From the NCBI RefSeq assembly GCF_052324685.1, contig NC_135226.1, positions 18,521,443 to 18,585,442 of the forward strand: a stretch of 64,000 bases of DNA, in the 5' to 3' direction. The position numbers and the translations under genes are program-made. The notes below the pieces were generated by a model. It did not search any database. It saw nothing but the letters and a program-made list of their open reading frames with translations, and was not told the origin of the DNA. Origin of the DNA: Brachyhypopomus gauderio. Taxonomy: Eukaryota > Chordata > Actinopteri > Gymnotiformes > Hypopomidae. The first letter of the stretch is position 1, and each line of letters begins with the position of its first letter. Shown piece after piece: positions 61,871 through 64,000 of the stretch.

Positions 61871-63905
61871 AACAAATAAATAATAATAATAATAATAATA
61901 ATCTTTATTTGTATAGCACCTTTCATACATACATGTAACTCAAAGTGCTTTACAGTATAAATAAAAGAAACATTAAAAGGAGATAAGACAAAGACAAAAA
62001 GACAAAAAGAAAATGTTAAAAGAAATTAAAGATAAAAATATTAAGATAACATAAAAAGTAAAAAGTGAAGTAAGATAATAAAAAGTAAAGTAAATAAGAT
62101 AAAACTATTAAGACAGAGTTTCTTAACTAAAAGCGGATCTAAACAGGAATGTTTTGAGACTGCTCTTAAAACTATGCAAGGATGAAATGCCTCTGAGCTC
62201 TTCAGGAAGAGAATTCCAGAGCTTTGGGCCATAGTGGCTAAAAGCACCCTCGCCAATCTTTAATCGGCTTTTAGGAATCACCAGTAGATTACTGTTTGAA
62301 GACCTGAGAGACCTGACTGGAACATATCTAACCATCATTTCACTTAGGTAAAGAGGGGCAAGACCATGAAGACATTTAAAAACCATGACTAGAACCTTAA
62401 AATCTATTCTAAAGCTGACAGGTAACCAGTGCAGTGAGTGGAGTGCAGGTGTAATATGATCTCTCTTTCTCCTGCGGGTCAGAACCCTTGCAGCCGCGTT
62501 CTGAACTCGCTGTAGGTGCGAAATAGAGCTCTTTGGAAGAGCAGATAGAACAGCGTTACAATAATCTAGCCTTGATGTGATAAATGCATGGACAAGTTTT
62601 TCACTGTCAGCAGGAGAGAGCATATCTCGGACCTTAGCGATGTTTCGAAAATGAAAGTAAGCTGTCTTGCATGTAGTCATGATGTGTGATTTGAAGCTGA
62701 GCTCATTATCAAAGGTGACGCCCAGGTTCTTAACACATTGTCTGGCTTTCAGATTCATTTGATTTAAATAAGTCTGGACATCATTCCTTTGTGAATCACT
62801 GCCAAGAACAAGAACCTCTGTCTTCTGTTTATTTAACTGCAGAAAATTGTCAGACATCCATGTCTGTATATCATCTATGCAGTCAAACAGTGAGCAAATT
62901 GATTTTAGGGCTTTAGGTTCTAGCGAAATATAAAGTTGAGTGTCATCTGCATATTGATGATAACTAATACCATGTTTATTAATGATGTGTGGTAACGGAA
63001 GCATATATAGGTTGAATAGTAACGGCCCAAGAATTGATCCTTGGGGGACGCCACAAGTTATTTTTTGACGTCTGGAGGAAGAGGTACCTAATGCTACATA
63101 GTAATCACGCCCAGTTAGGTACGATCTAAACCAGTCTAAGACTAAGCCACTAAGGCCTACCCAGCTCTGTAGTCGATCAAGAAGTATTTCATGATCAACG
63201 GTGTCAAAAGCGGCGCTTAAATCTAGCAGAAAAAGGACTGAGAGTTTGCCTGCATCCTTATTCAATCTCAAGTCATTTACTACCTTAACTAGGGCTGTTT
63301 CAGTGCTGTGGAGAGCTCTGAAACCAGATTGAAAAGTGTCATTTATTTGATTTACTTTGACATAGTCATTCAACTGAATTGACACTACTTTTTCAATGAT
63401 TTTGCTAAGAAAGGAAAGGTTAGATATAGGTCGATAATTATTAAGAATTGTGGGATCAAGATTTCTGTTCTTTAATAGTGGTTTAACCATTGCAGTTTTA
63501 AAAATTTTAGGGAATTCACCCAATTGCAGAGACTGATTAACAATCGTTAGAACTTCATTTGCTAATGAGCTCAGAACCTGCTTGAAAAAGCTTGTTGGTA
63601 AAGGGTCCAGTTCACAAGTAGAGGATTTTAGTGATGAAATCACATCAAGTAGTGTTACCATGTCAACTTCTTGGAAATAAGACATATTAAAGTTAGGCTG
63701 AGTAACTGATATAAGGGTTGATGGTCTATTAGTGCTTGTTGCTATGTTCTGCCTTATACTAGTAATCTTGTCCCTAAAAAATATAGCAAACTCCTCACAT
63801 TTTTCAGCTGAAACAGTCTCAGGGAAGCCACAGGAGGTGGGGTTTACTAGCTGATCTATGCTTCTGAACAAGACAGCTGAGTTATAAAGAACACACAGGT
63901 GCTAT
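61871..63905 (-). mobile_element. 5'-truncated non-LTR retrotransposon (CR1/L2/Rex1-type)
   Basis: The element contains the reverse-transcriptase frame and a 250-bp 3' untranslated part. In the sense direction that part ends in a short conserved tail (GGTGCTATACAAATAAAG) followed by an (ATT)n run at about 61,873-61,902. The tail ends about 9 bp upstream of the lrrc75a exon at 61,862, so the 3' boundary is well placed. The 5' boundary is uncertain because sequence up to 64,000 shows no recognised LINE protein. An unidentified segment near 63,980-64,000 may belong to another repeat. Confidence 0.85.
62123..63901 (-). CDS. LINE ORF2 fragment: reverse transcriptase (CR1/L2/Rex1-type)
   Basis: The frame is open for about 590 codons with no stop. 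It is preceded by an in-frame TAG near 63,904, so no genuine start is defined and the 5' end appears truncated. It contains the non-LTR reverse-transcriptase blocks in order: LKNRNLDPTILNNYRPIS, FLLDLSAAFDTVDHEILL, GVPQGSILGPLLF and the catalytic YADDTQLY, then the thumb-region stretch NLGVTFDNELSF and ALHSLHWLPV near the C-terminus. No endonuclease domain is present in the window. The uninterrupted frame suggests a fairly recent insertion compared with the broken copy at 22.5-24.5 kb. It is a mobile-element gene inside lrrc75a intron 1, in the same orientation as the host gene. Confidence 0.9.
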   Translation of the reverse strand, partial: HLCVLYNSAVLFRSIDQLVNPTSCGFPETVSAEKCEEFAIFFRDKITSIRQNIATSTNRPSTLISVTQPNFNMSYFQEVDMVTLLDVISSLKSSTCELDPLPTSFFKQVLSSLANEVLTIVNQSLQLGEFPKIFKTAMVKPLLKNRNLDPTILNNYRPISNLSFLSKIIEKVVSIQLNDYVKVNQINDTFQSGFRALHSTETALVKVVNDLRLNKDAGKLSVLFLLDLSAAFDTVDHEILLDRLQSWVGLSGLVLDWFRSYLTGRDYYVALGTSSSRRQKITCGVPQGSILGPLLFNLYMLPLPHIINKHGISYHQYADDTQLYISLEPKALKSICSLFDCIDDIQTWMSDNFLQLNKQKTEVLVLGSDSQRNDVQTYLNQMNLKARQCVKNLGVTFDNELSFKSHIMTTCKTAYFHFRNIAKVRDMLSPADSEKLVHAFITSRLDYCNAVLSALPKSSISHLQRVQNAAARVLTRRRKRDHITPALHSLHWLPVSFRIDFKVLVMVFKCLHGLAPLYLSEMMVRYVPVRSLRSSNSNLLVIPKSRLKIGEGAFSHYGPKLWNSLPEELRGISSLHSFKSSLKTFLFRSAFS

Positions 63906-64000
63906 TAACCACATCATCAGATCACATGGCCACACCAACACATGCTGCACTAGGTTGTTACCCAGCGGTTATCTCTGATGCAGGGTTGCCAACTCTCACG

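Overview
The window is vertebrate nuclear DNA, almost certainly from a teleost fish. The evidence is multi-exon genes with GT-AG introns, very abundant microsatellites, Tc1-like transposons, L2-type LINEs and a tRNA-derived SINE of a kind common in fish. The SINE suggests an otophysan (characin, catfish, knifefish or relative), but that is weak evidence. Five protein genes were rebuilt exon by exon, and all five lie on the minus strand. From the right they are lrrc75a (61,862-48,279; first exon beyond the right edge), crk (45,721-43,999), ywhae (39,545-35,718), cpd (33,087-18,819) and gosr1 (16,141-1,441; last exons beyond the left edge). For every gene the reading frame carries through all splice junctions and gives a product close to the known family length: Cpd 1,353 aa, 14-3-3 epsilon 255 aa, Crk 307 aa. 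Layout: 1-16,141 is gosr1, mostly its 9.7-kb intron with a SINE, a possible LTR and several long G or C runs. 16,142-18,818 is the gosr1/cpd spacer. 18,819-33,087 is the 21-exon cpd gene, with an antisense L2 relic in intron 14 and a foldback element in intron 7. 33,088-35,717 is a spacer with a retroelement tail. 35,718-39,545 is ywhae. 39,546-43,998 is a spacer holding a dead Tc1 transposon. 43,999-45,721 is crk, followed by a spacer with candidate promoter motifs. 48,279-64,000 is lrrc75a, whose introns hold an exact 30-copy 33-bp minisatellite, a 17-bp minisatellite, a Tc1 relic and a LINE with a long open reverse-transcriptase frame. The genes do not form one pathway. Gosr1 is a Golgi SNARE and Cpd a trans-Golgi processing peptidase, so both serve the secretory pathway. 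14-3-3 epsilon and Crk are cytosolic phospho-dependent adaptors. Lrrc75a is poorly characterised. The ywhae-crk and cpd-gosr1 pairs are each adjacent in mammals; here both pairs and lrrc75a form one block. I found no undescribed multi-gene system. The most interesting signals are a tandemly duplicated gosr1 intron that creates a possible 9-nt micro-exon, a LINE tail that supplies the splice-acceptor tract of an lrrc75a exon, and the indel-free 33-bp minisatellite.
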